Source: Teichococcus aestuarii | Lineage (GTDB): Bacteria > Pseudomonadota > Alphaproteobacteria > Acetobacterales > Acetobacteraceae | Direction: 5' to 3' | DNA length: 64,000 bases | NCBI RefSeq assembly: GCF_003116135.1 | Contig: NZ_PDOA01000002.1 | Span: forward strand, 434,001 to 498,000 | Part shown: positions 19,540 through 27,173 of the stretch, one piece after another | Layout: each line of letters begins with the position of its first letter | Position numbering within the stretch: the stretch's first letter is position 1 | The notes under the pieces: generated by a model | Told to the model about the DNA's origin: nothing | The model's database searches: none | Seen by the model: only the letters and a program-made list of their open reading frames with translations | Position numbers and translations under genes: made by a program

Positions 19540-20445
19540 TCAGGCCAGGGCCTTGTCCCATTTCTCCGCCACCAGGGCATGGCCATAGGCCTGCTCCGGC
19601 ACGCTCTCCCGCAGGCTCCAGCCCGCCGCGGCGTAGAGGCCGCGCGCCTCCGTCAGGCAGGAATAGGTCCACAGCACCATCGCGCGGTGGCCGGCGGCAC
19701 GGGCGAAGGCCTCGGCCTCGCCCAGCAGGCGGCGGCCCAGCCCCTGGCCGCGCGCGGCCGGCTCCAGCAGCAGCAGCCGCAGCTTGGCGACGCCCGGCGC
19801 CTCCGCCACCACCGCCACGGAGCCCAGGAACTGCGCGCCCCGCTCGGCCACCCAGATGCGCTCCCGCGCCGGGTCGAAGCGCGCCAGCATCTCCGCCACG
19901 ATGCCGGCCACCGCTCCCTCGAAGCGGATGTCCCAGCCCCGCTCCTCGGCATAGAGCGCGGCGTGGCGGGCGATGATGGTCCCGAGATCCCCCGGCCGGT
20001 GCGGGCGCAGCGTGACGGGGAGCGCCTCCTCCGGCTCCAGCTGCGCCAGGATCTCGGCCATGGCGGCCAGCAGGCGCGGGCGGTCGGCGGCGGGGCGGGC
20101 GGCCAGCAGGGCGGTGGCCCGGGCGTCGGCGGCGGTGTCCAGCGCGGCGAAGCCCGCCAGGCCGCCGGGCGTCAGGAACAGCCGGTGCTGCCGCCCATCC
20201 GCCGGGTCGGGGCGGCGCTCCAGCCAGCCGCGTGCCTGCAGGCGGCGCAGCAGGCGGGAGAGGTAGCCATCATCCAGCCCCAGCCGGGCCGCGAGCGCGG
20301 CGGCGGCGCTGCCGGGCTGCTGCGCCAGCTCATAGACCAGGCGCGCCTCGGCCAGGGGCAGGTCGCCGCCGGGCAGCGGGCCGAGCGCCTGCGCCTGCCG
20401 CGTGACGGCACGGTGGAAGCGGCGGATGAGGGTCTCGGGCAACAT
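19540..20445 (-). CDS. MarR-type regulator fused to a GNAT acetyltransferase
   Basis: 301 residues. The N-terminal winged helix (about residues 1-130; LVYELAQQPGSAAAALAARLGLDDGYLSRLLRRLQARGWLERRPDPADGR) is MarR-like. The C-terminal half (about 145-301) is a GNAT domain with the acetyl-CoA loop LEPAARGQGLGRRLL. Such fusions are common in proteobacteria and their ligands are mostly unknown. The ATG at 20445 is preferred over the TTG at 20481, because that TTG lies in a TTGACA motif within the palindrome at 20449-20480. Autoregulation by the MarR domain is likely. Confidence 0.9.
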   Translation of the reverse strand: MLPETLIRRFHRAVTRQAQALGPLPGGDLPLAEARLVYELAQQPGSAAAALAARLGLDDGYLSRLLRRLQARGWLERRPDPADGRQHRLFLTPGGLAGFAALDTAADARATALLAARPAADRPRLLAAMAEILAQLEPEEALPVTLRPHRPGDLGTIIARHAALYAEERGWDIRFEGAVAGIVAEMLARFDPARERIWVAERGAQFLGSVAVVAEAPGVAKLRLLLLEPAARGQGLGRRLLGEAEAFARAAGHRAMVLWTYSCLTEARGLYAAAGWSLRESVPEQAYGHALVAEKWDKALA

Positions 20446-20448
20446 GCC

Positions 20449-20480
20449 TGACAGAGGCAGGAATATGCCTGCCTCTGTCA
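20449..20480. promoter_or_regulatory. Operator palindrome at the start of the MarR-GNAT gene
   Basis: Two 13-bp arms (TGACAGAGGCAGG and its exact complement) are separated by 6 nt; pairing continues outward after one mismatch to 20445 and 20484. TTGACA on the minus strand (20481-20476) lies in the outer arm. The site abuts the ATG, as expected for MarR autorepression. Confidence 0.75.
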
Positions 20481-20484
20481 AGCA

Positions 20485-20947
20485 TTCCGGAGGGAGGAGA
20501 TATCCTGGCCTTGGCGGGCCGGTGGCCGCCCGGCGCCGGGAATCCCGGCCCGCATGCCGCTCCGTGGCAGGGGCGGGCGGGCGGCGCCGTGATTTTTCCG
20601 TAGCATCCGGCCCGCCGACCGTTCATAACCCGGCGCGGGCCGCCCCACCGGGCCGGCCCGGACCCGCGAGCGTGCGGGAAAGAACAGCGGCTGCGCCAGG
20701 CGCGACCCCATCCGTTTCGAGGGGCGTGGCGGCGTTTCCGGCCACATGGTGCGTCCCGCGGTTCCGCCGTGCGGCCACCCCATGCCGCCCGAGACGCCGA
20801 GAGCCTTCCATGGGGAAGGCGGAGACCTGGTCTGGCACTGCAATTCCCGCATCGCTCTTTCGGCACTCCGCCACGGCCATGGGCCCGGGCGGGGAGAGGC
20901 AGGACCCGCAGCCATCCATGCGCGGGCCGCGATGCTAAGGACGATCC
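20485..20947. other. Gap upstream of pnp with no supported gene
   Basis: About 460 nt between the MarR-GNAT gene and pnp. Reading frames exist on both strands but none has a start with a ribosome-binding site or a recognisable product. rpsO, which precedes pnp in many proteobacteria, is not here. The stretch may hold a long pnp leader, since PNPase mRNA leaders are often autoregulatory in other bacteria. I see no clear promoter. Confidence 0.5.
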
Positions 20948-23143
20948 ATGTTCGACAACTACTTCCGCAAGGACATCGCCTGGGGCGGTAAGACGCTCAC
21001 CCTGGAGACGGGCAAGGTCGCCCGCCAGGCGGACGGCGCGGTGATGGCGCGCCTCGGCGACACCATCGTGCTCTGCACCGTGGTCGGCGCGCGCAGCGTG
21101 AAGCCGGGGCAGGATTTCTTCCCGCTCACCGTGAACTACCAGGAGAAGGCCTTCGCGGCGGGCAAGATCCCGGGCGGCTTCTTCAAGCGCGAGGGGCGCC
21201 CCTCCGAGGCGGAGACGCTGATCTCCCGCCTGATCGACCGCCCGATCCGCCCGCTCTTCCCCGAGGGCTTCCGCAACGAGGTGCAGGTCATCGCGACGGT
21301 GCTGTCGCATGACATGGAGAACAGCCCGGACATCGTGGCGCTGGTCGGCTGCTCGGCCGCGCTGACGCTCTCCGGCATCCCGTTCTTCGGCCCTGTCGGC
21401 GCCGCGCGCGTCGGGCTGATCGAGGGCGCCTATGTCCTCAACCCGACGCTGGAGCAGATGAAGTCCTCCAAGCTCGACCTCGTGCTCGCCGGCACCGCCG
21501 AGGGCGTGCTGATGGTCGAGTCCGAGGCGCATGAGCTGTCCGAGGACGACATGCTGGGCGCCGTGACCTTCGGCCACAAGGGCTTCCAGCCGGTGATCGA
21601 GGGCATCATCGAGCTGGCCGAGCGCGCCGCCAAGGAGCCCTGGGACCTGCCGGAGGAATCGGCCGAGACCGCCGCTCTGAAGCAGAAGCTGGCCTCCCTG
21701 GGCTCCGCCCCGATCGGCGAGGCCTACAAGGAGACCCAGAAGCTCCTCCGCCAGAAGAAGGTGGGCGAGGCCAAGAAGGCGATCCTGGCGCAGCTCTCCG
21801 AGACGGAGGCCGAGGCCGCCAAGGGCCTGCTGAAGGAGCTGGAGGCGACGGTGGTGCGCGACGCCATCCTCGACACCGGCATCCGCATCGACGGCCGCGA
21901 CACCAAGACCGTGCGCCCGATCGTGGCCGAGGTCGGCGTGCTGCCGCGCGCCCATGGCTCGGCGCTGTTCACCCGCGGCGAGACGCAGGCCTTCTGCGTG
22001 GCGACCCTCGGCACCGGCCAGGACGAGCAGATCATCGACCAGCTCGCGGGCGAGTACCGCGAGAACTTCATGCTGCACTACAACTTCCCGCCCTACTCGG
22101 TGAACGAGACGGGCCGGATGGGCAGCCCCGGCCGCCGCGAGATCGGCCATGGCAAGCTGGCCTGGCGCGCCATCAAGCCGCTGCTGCCGGAGAAGTCCAC
22201 CTTCCCCTACACGATGCGCGTGGTCTCCGAGATCACCGAGTCGAACGGCTCCTCCTCGATGGCCACCGTCTGCGGCACCTCGCTGTCGCTGATGGATGCG
22301 GGCGTGCCGCTGAAGCGCCCCTGCGCCGGCATCGCCATGGGCCTGATCAAGGAGGAGCGCGGCTTCGCCGTCCTCTCCGACATCCTGGGCGACGAGGACC
22401 ACCTCGGCGACATGGACTTCAAGGTGGCCGGCACGGAGGAGGGCATCACCTCCCTCCAGATGGACATCAAGATCACCTCGATCACGCCCGAGATCATGCG
22501 CATCGCGCTGGAGCAGGCCAAGGGCGGCCGGCTGCACATCCTGGGCGAGATGGCCAAGGGCCTGACCGGCGCCCGTACGGACGTCGCCTCCAACGCGCCG
22601 AAGATCACCGTGATCAACGTGCCGAAGGACAAGATCCGCGAAGTCATCGGCACCGGCGGCAAGGTGATCCGCGACATCGTCGAGACCACCGGCACCAAGA
22701 TCGACATCGAGGATGACGGCACAATCAAGATCGCGTCGACCAGCCCCGAGGCGACCCAGGCGGCGATCGACCGCATCCGCGGCATCACCGCCGAGCCCGA
22801 GATCGGCGTGATCTACAACGGGACCGTGGTGAAGACCGCCGAGTTCGGCGCCTTCGTCAACTTCCTCGGCGCCAAGGACGGGCTGGTCCACATCTCCGAG
22901 CTGGCCAATGAGCGCGTCAGCAAGACCACCGACATCGTCAAGCAGGGCGACAAGGTGAAGGTGAAGGTGCTGGGCTTCGACGACCGCGGCAAGGTGAAGT
23001 TGTCCATGCGGGTTGTGGATCAGGCCACGGGTGCCGACATCAGCGATCAGGTCGGTGCCCGCCGTCCGCGTGACGAGGGCGAGGCCGAGGGCAATGGCGA
23101 GGGCCGGCAGGAGCGCCGCGAGCGCCGCCCCCGCCGCGACTGA
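20948..23143 (+). CDS. pnp: Polyribonucleotide nucleotidyltransferase (PNPase)
   Basis: 731 residues. It is a 3'-5' phosphorolytic exoribonuclease and part of the RNA degradosome. Two RNase PH domains are visible ([31 protein letters not shown]; later [27 protein letters not shown] with the catalytic region [16 protein letters not shown]), joined by the helical domain. A KH domain ([16 protein letters not shown]) and an S1 domain ([28 protein letters not shown]) come next. The C-terminal 35 residues are an Arg/Glu-rich tail. AAGGA precedes the ATG. Confidence 0.98.
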   Translation: MFDNYFRKDIAWGGKTLTLETGKVARQADGAVMARLGDTIVLCTVVGARSVKPGQDFFPLTVNYQEKAFAAGKIPGGFFKREGRPSEAETLISRLIDRPIRPLFPEGFRNEVQVIATVLSHDMENSPDIVALVGCSAALTLSGIPFFGPVGAARVGLIEGAYVLNPTLEQMKSSKLDLVLAGTAEGVLMVESEAHELSEDDMLGAVTFGHKGFQPVIEGIIELAERAAKEPWDLPEESAETAALKQKLASLGSAPIGEAYKETQKLLRQKKVGEAKKAILAQLSETEAEAAKGLLKELEATVVRDAILDTGIRIDGRDTKTVRPIVAEVGVLPRAHGSALFTRGETQAFCVATLGTGQDEQIIDQLAGEYRENFMLHYNFPPYSVNETGRMGSPGRREIGHGKLAWRAIKPLLPEKSTFPYTMRVVSEITESNGSSSMATVCGTSLSLMDAGVPLKRPCAGIAMGLIKEERGFAVLSDILGDEDHLGDMDFKVAGTEEGITSLQMDIKITSITPEIMRIALEQAKGGRLHILGEMAKGLTGARTDVASNAPKITVINVPKDKIREVIGTGGKVIRDIVETTGTKIDIEDDGTIKIASTSPEATQAAIDRIRGITAEPEIGVIYNGTVVKTAEFGAFVNFLGAKDGLVHISELANERVSKTTDIVKQGDKVKVKVLGFDDRGKVKLSMRVVDQATGADISDQVGARRPRDEGEAEGNGEGRQERRERRPRRD

Positions 23144-23167
23144 GGACCGGTCCGGTTCCCCCTCTTG

Positions 23168-23198
23168 CGCGCAACGGCCGCTGGCCGTTGCGCGTTTT
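23168..23198 (+). terminator. Rho-independent terminator of pnp
   Basis: A perfect 12-bp stem (23168-23179 with 23183-23194), 3-nt loop, then TTTT. It starts 25 nt after the pnp stop. Confidence 0.92.
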
Positions 23199-23235
23199 CA
23201 AACGCCGGGGCTGCGAAAGCGCCCCCGGCGCGCTA

Positions 23236-23253
23236 TATGACGATATCGTGATA
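23236..23253. promoter_or_regulatory. Near-palindrome upstream of the flavin oxidoreductase gene
   Basis: 18 nt with core ACGATATCGT and flanking TATG/GATA; eight of nine arm pairs match. It is AT-rich relative to its surroundings, 27 nt before the GTG start of the next gene, and overlaps the likely -10 region (TATATGA). It is a candidate operator for an unknown regulator. Confidence 0.4.
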
Positions 23254-23279
23254 AACAGCTTCTGGGACGGTAGGCTGCG

Positions 23280-24680
23280 GTGAAGGCGATCAACGCGATC
23301 CGGATGGGCGGTGTGGACGTGCTTCCGCTGGTGGAAGGCGGCAAGGGCGTGGCCGTGTCCACGGGAGCTTCCTGCGGGGAATGGGCGGGCGCCGGTGGCG
23401 TCGGCACCTTCTCCGGCGTGAATGCCGACAGCTACGATGCCGAAGGCAACGTCATCCGGCAGGTCTATCATGGCCGCACCCGGCGCGACCGGCACGAGGA
23501 ACTCGTGGCCTACGGCATCTCGGGTGGCATCACCCAGGCGCGCGAGGCCTATGAGCGCTCGAACGGCCAGGGCCGCATCCACATCAACGTGCTGTGGGAG
23601 ATGGGCGGCGCCGAGCGCGTGCTGCGCGGCGTGCTGGAAGGCGCGCGGGGGCTGATCAACGGCGTCACCTGCGGCGCCGGCATGCCCTACAAGCTGGCCG
23701 ACATCGCCCGCGAGTTCGGCGTGTTCTACTACCCCATCGTCTCCTCCGGCCGGGCCTTCGCGGCGCTGTGGAAGCGCAGCTACTCCAAGGCGGCCGAGCT
23801 GCTGGGCGGCGTGGTCTACGAGGACCCCTGGCTGGCCGGCGGCCATAACGGCCTCTCCAACTCCGAGGACCCGAACAAGCCCGAGGCGCCCTATGCCCGC
23901 GTGCTGAAGCTGCGCGAGCAGATGCGCGCCTTCGGCCTGGGCGACGTGCCGATCATCATGGCCGGCGGCGTCTGGTGGCTGGAGGAGTGGGAGGACTGGA
24001 TCGACAATCCGGAGCTCGGCCCCATCGCCTTCCAGTTCGGCACCCGTCCGCTGCTGACCAAGGAAAGCCCGATCAGCGAGGCCTGGAAGCAGCGCCTGCT
24101 GACGCTGAAGCCCGGCGACGTGCTGCTGCAGCCCTTCTCGCCGACCGGCTTCTACTCCTCCGCCGTCCGCAACGACTTCCTGCGCGACCTCGAGGCGCGC
24201 AACGAGCGGCAGGTGGCGATCAGCCCTGAGCCGGTGGGCGAGCACACCGCCGAATACGGCGTGGGCCCGCGCAAGCGCCTCGTCTGGCTGGCGCCGGGCG
24301 ACCTGGAGCGCGTGCATCACTGGGAGGCGCAGGGCTACACCGAGGCGCTGCGCACGCCGGACAACACGCTGGTCTTCGTGACGCCCGGGAACGCCCGCGA
24401 GATCCTGAAGGACCAGACGGACTGCATGGGCTGCCTCAGCCACTGCCGCTTCTCCAACTGGACGCAGCACGGGCCGGACTACAGCAACGGCAAGAAGGCC
24501 GACCCGCGCAGCTTCTGCATCCAGAAGACGCTGCAGGACATCGCGCATGACGGCGAGATCGAGCACAACCTGATGTTCGCCGGCCACAACGCCTATCGCT
24601 TCGGGCAGGACCCGTTCTACTCGAACGGCTTCATCCCCACTGTGCGGCAGCTGGTCGAGCGGATCATGTCCGGCCGCTGA
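23280..24680 (+). CDS. Nitronate monooxygenase-like flavin oxidoreductase with Cys-rich C-terminus
   Basis: 466 residues from a GTG. It is an FMN-dependent TIM-barrel protein of the nitronate monooxygenase/2-nitropropane dioxygenase type. Visible motifs are GVGTFSGVNAD, INGVTCGAGMPYKL, the VIYEDPWLAGGHNG-type stretch (VVYEDPWLAGGHNGLSN) and PIIMAGGVWW. It is longer than typical members (about 320-380). The extra C-terminal part carries Cys382, Cys385, Cys389 and Cys413 in CMGCLSHC...FC, spaced like an iron-sulfur or zinc site. Substrate unknown. Confidence 0.85.
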   Translation: MKAINAIRMGGVDVLPLVEGGKGVAVSTGASCGEWAGAGGVGTFSGVNADSYDAEGNVIRQVYHGRTRRDRHEELVAYGISGGITQAREAYERSNGQGRIHINVLWEMGGAERVLRGVLEGARGLINGVTCGAGMPYKLADIAREFGVFYYPIVSSGRAFAALWKRSYSKAAELLGGVVYEDPWLAGGHNGLSNSEDPNKPEAPYARVLKLREQMRAFGLGDVPIIMAGGVWWLEEWEDWIDNPELGPIAFQFGTRPLLTKESPISEAWKQRLLTLKPGDVLLQPFSPTGFYSSAVRNDFLRDLEARNERQVAISPEPVGEHTAEYGVGPRKRLVWLAPGDLERVHHWEAQGYTEALRTPDNTLVFVTPGNAREILKDQTDCMGCLSHCRFSNWTQHGPDYSNGKKADPRSFCIQKTLQDIAHDGEIEHNLMFAGHNAYRFGQDPFYSNGFIPTVRQLVERIMSGR

Positions 24681-24705
24681 GAAGGCAGTTCACCACCTTG
24701 TTACC

Positions 24706-24736
24706 GCGCTCCCGCCTGTGCGGGAGCGCAATCCTT
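24706..24736 (+). terminator. Hairpin after the flavin oxidoreductase gene
   Basis: A perfect 10-bp stem (24706-24715 with 24720-24729), 4-nt loop, followed by AATCCTTT. The T-run is weak. It is placed between two same-strand genes and may reduce read-through into the DoxX gene. Confidence 0.6.
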
Positions 24737-24791
24737 TCGCGGGCGGAAGCATAATGCCGCTTCCGTTCCGTATGAGGCAGGGGAAGCTGCT

Positions 24792-25238
24792 GTGCCGAAG
24801 CTGATCGAATCCATCCTGAGCCACCCGCTGGTCGAGATCCTGGCCAGGGTGGTGCTCTGCTTTCCCTTCTGGGGCAGCGGGCTCAGCAAGCTGCTGGACT
24901 TCCAGGGCGGCGTCGCCGAGATGGCGCATTTCGGCCTGAACCCGCCGGTGCTGTTCAACATCCTCGTCGTCATCACCCAGCTCGGCGGTTCGGCGCTGGT
25001 CATCCTCAACCGCTGGACCTGGCTCGGCGCCGGGGCGCTGGGCGTGTTCACGGCGCTGACCATCCCCCTGGTGCATCATTTCTGGCTTCTGGAGGGGGAG
25101 CGGGCCATCATCGCCTTCCACACCGCGGGCGAGCATGTCGGCATGATCGGCGCGCTGGTGGTGGTCTCCATCCTGGCCGCGCGGCCGCGCAGCCGTTCCT
25201 CCTCCTCCTCCCGCATGGCGGCCCTTCCCGCCGAGTGA
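24792..25238 (+). CDS. DoxX family membrane protein
   Basis: 148 residues from a GTG. There are four hydrophobic segments, the first two framing FPFWGSGLSKLLDFQGGVAEM, the characteristic DoxX region. LHH-type residues occur in the third helix (LTIPLVHHFWLLEG). DoxX proteins are small inner-membrane proteins of uncertain role, some linked to quinone or thiosulfate oxidation or redox balance. The C-terminus is Ser/Arg-rich and cytoplasmic. The gene is isolated between two hairpins and a glycosyltransferase, so context gives no further clue. Confidence 0.85.
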   Translation: MPKLIESILSHPLVEILARVVLCFPFWGSGLSKLLDFQGGVAEMAHFGLNPPVLFNILVVITQLGGSALVILNRWTWLGAGALGVFTALTIPLVHHFWLLEGERAIIAFHTAGEHVGMIGALVVVSILAARPRSRSSSSSRMAALPAE

Positions 25239-25312
25239 GTGCCCTCCGCCTGATGCCGCCGACCCGCACCGCAGCCCTGCCCGCCCCGTTGCCTCGGCCC
25301 TAGACGTCCCGC

Positions 25313-27058
25313 ATGGCACTTCTCCCCTGGGATGCCGCCGGCTACGCCGCGTGGCTGGAGCGCCACGGCCGTCTCACCGGGGCCGACCGGCAGGCGATCG
25401 CGGCGCAGGTCGCGCGCATGGGGGAGCGTCCGCGCTTCCTGCTGGTGCCGCTGCTGCGCGCCGGAGAGAGCCCCGCCGACTGGGCGGAGACGCTGCGCGG
25501 CGCGCTGTCCCAGCTCTACCCGGAATGGCGCCTCTGCCTGCCCGGCGCGGCCTGGCTGGAAGGGCTGCCGGAACCCCCGCCGCGGCCGGAGCAGGTGCTG
25601 GCCGTGCCCCTGCCTGCCGCCGCCGAGGCGCTGCCCGCCGCTTTCCTGCAGGCCGCGCTGGCGGCGGCGGAGGATGACGAAGCCTTCGTGCTGCCGCTTC
25701 CGCGCGGCGCGGTGCTGGACGAGACGGCGCTGCACGAATTCGCGCTGCTGCGGCTGCGCCACCCCGACAGCGCCCTGCTCTATGCCGACGAGGACCGTCT
25801 GGATGCGGCGGGGCGCCGCGTCTCTCCCCGCTTCAAGACGGGCTTCGACCCGGAGCTGATGCTGGCGCGCGACGCGCTGGGCCTGCCGCTGGCCTTCCGG
25901 CTTCCGCTGCTGCGGGGCCTGGGCGGGCTGCGGCGCGAGGCCGGCCCGCTGGGCGTCGCCCTGCACGATCTGGCGCTGCGGGCCATGCGGCGCGTGCCGC
26001 AGGAGCAGATCCGGCATGTGCCGGCGGTTCTCTGCCACCGCCGCCTGCCGGAGGACGCCCCGGCGGAATGGGAGGGCGAGGCCGCCCGGCGCGTGGTGCG
26101 GGAGCATCTCGCCGCCTGCGGCCACCGGGCGGCGCGCCTGCGCCCCGTGCCGCAGGCGCCGCAATGGTGCGCGGTGGACTGGCCGCTGCCCGCGCGGCCG
26201 CCGCTGGTCTCCGTCATCATCCCGACGCGCGACGGCGCCGGCCTGCTGGCCCGCAGCGCCGATGCCGTGCTGCGCCGCACGGACTATCCTGCCCTCGAGC
26301 TGCTGATCGTCGACAATGGCAGCACCGGGGCCGAGGCCCTGGCGCTGCTGGCGCGGCTGCGCCAGGACCCGCGCGTGCGCGTGCTGGATGCCCCCGGCCC
26401 GTTCAACTACGCCGCGCTGAACAACGCGGCGGCGGCGGCGGCGCGCGGCGAGGTGCTGCTGCTGCTGAACAACGACACCGATGTCTATGCGCCCGGCTGG
26501 CTGCGCGCCATGGTGGCGCAGGCGCTGCGGCCCGAGGTGGGCGCGGTGGGGGCCAAGCTGGTCTATGCCGATGGCCGCCTGCAGCATGGCGGCGTGGTGC
26601 TCAGCCCGGGGCCGATGCTGGCGCACCAGCTCCGCCTCGCGGAGCCGGAGGAGACCGGGCCGCAGGGCGAGCTGATCCTGGCGCGCTCGGTGCTGGCGGT
26701 GACCGGCGCCTGCCTGGCCATCCGGCGGCAGCTCTATCTCGCGATGGGCGGCCTGGATGCCGGGGCGCTGCGCGTCGCCTTCAACGACATCGACCTCTGC
26801 CTGCGGCTGGGCAGCGAGGGCTACCGCATCGTCTGGACGCCCGAGGCGACGCTGATGCACCTCGAATCCGTCTCGCGCGGGGACGATGCGAGCGACCCGG
26901 AGCGCCATGCGCGCTTCCTGCGGGAGCTGGGCGTCATCCAGTCCCGCTGGGCCGTCGAGCTGGCGCGCGACCCCTACCACAATCCCAATCTGCTGTTCTC
27001 CTGGCAGGGCAGCGGGCTGGCCTCGCCACCTAGACGCTCCCGGCCGTGGCTGGCATAG
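25313..27058 (+). CDS. Family 2 glycosyltransferase with an extra N-terminal domain
   Basis: 581 residues. The C-terminal 290 residues are a full GT-A family 2 domain: LVSVIIPTRDGAGLL (from about 297), LLIVDNGST, then the metal-binding type motif LLNNDTDVYAPGWL, and later GGLDAGALRVAFNDIDLCLRLG and LMHLESVSRG. The N-terminal half has a degenerate second GT-like stretch (LLYADEDRLD about residue 157, PRFKTGFDPELMLARD), as in tandem GT2 enzymes of surface polysaccharide synthesis. A membrane anchor is not obvious. The next gene is another large glycosyltransferase, so the two probably act in one glycan pathway. Confidence 0.92.
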   Translation: MALLPWDAAGYAAWLERHGRLTGADRQAIAAQVARMGERPRFLLVPLLRAGESPADWAETLRGALSQLYPEWRLCLPGAAWLEGLPEPPPRPEQVLAVPLPAAAEALPAAFLQAALAAAEDDEAFVLPLPRGAVLDETALHEFALLRLRHPDSALLYADEDRLDAAGRRVSPRFKTGFDPELMLARDALGLPLAFRLPLLRGLGGLRREAGPLGVALHDLALRAMRRVPQEQIRHVPAVLCHRRLPEDAPAEWEGEAARRVVREHLAACGHRAARLRPVPQAPQWCAVDWPLPARPPLVSVIIPTRDGAGLLARSADAVLRRTDYPALELLIVDNGSTGAEALALLARLRQDPRVRVLDAPGPFNYAALNNAAAAAARGEVLLLLNNDTDVYAPGWLRAMVAQALRPEVGAVGAKLVYADGRLQHGGVVLSPGPMLAHQLRLAEPEETGPQGELILARSVLAVTGACLAIRRQLYLAMGGLDAGALRVAFNDIDLCLRLGSEGYRIVWTPEATLMHLESVSRGDDASDPERHARFLRELGVIQSRWAVELARDPYHNPNLLFSWQGSGLASPPRRSRPWLA

Positions 27059-27173
27059 CGAACCCGTTTACCTCCCTGGCCGCACGGCTGCCGCACAAGG
27101 CCGCCGGTGGGGCCGCCGCAGGGGCCGCTGCGGCGGCCGAAGCGGCTCCCAGGGCATCATCCGGAGTAGATTG

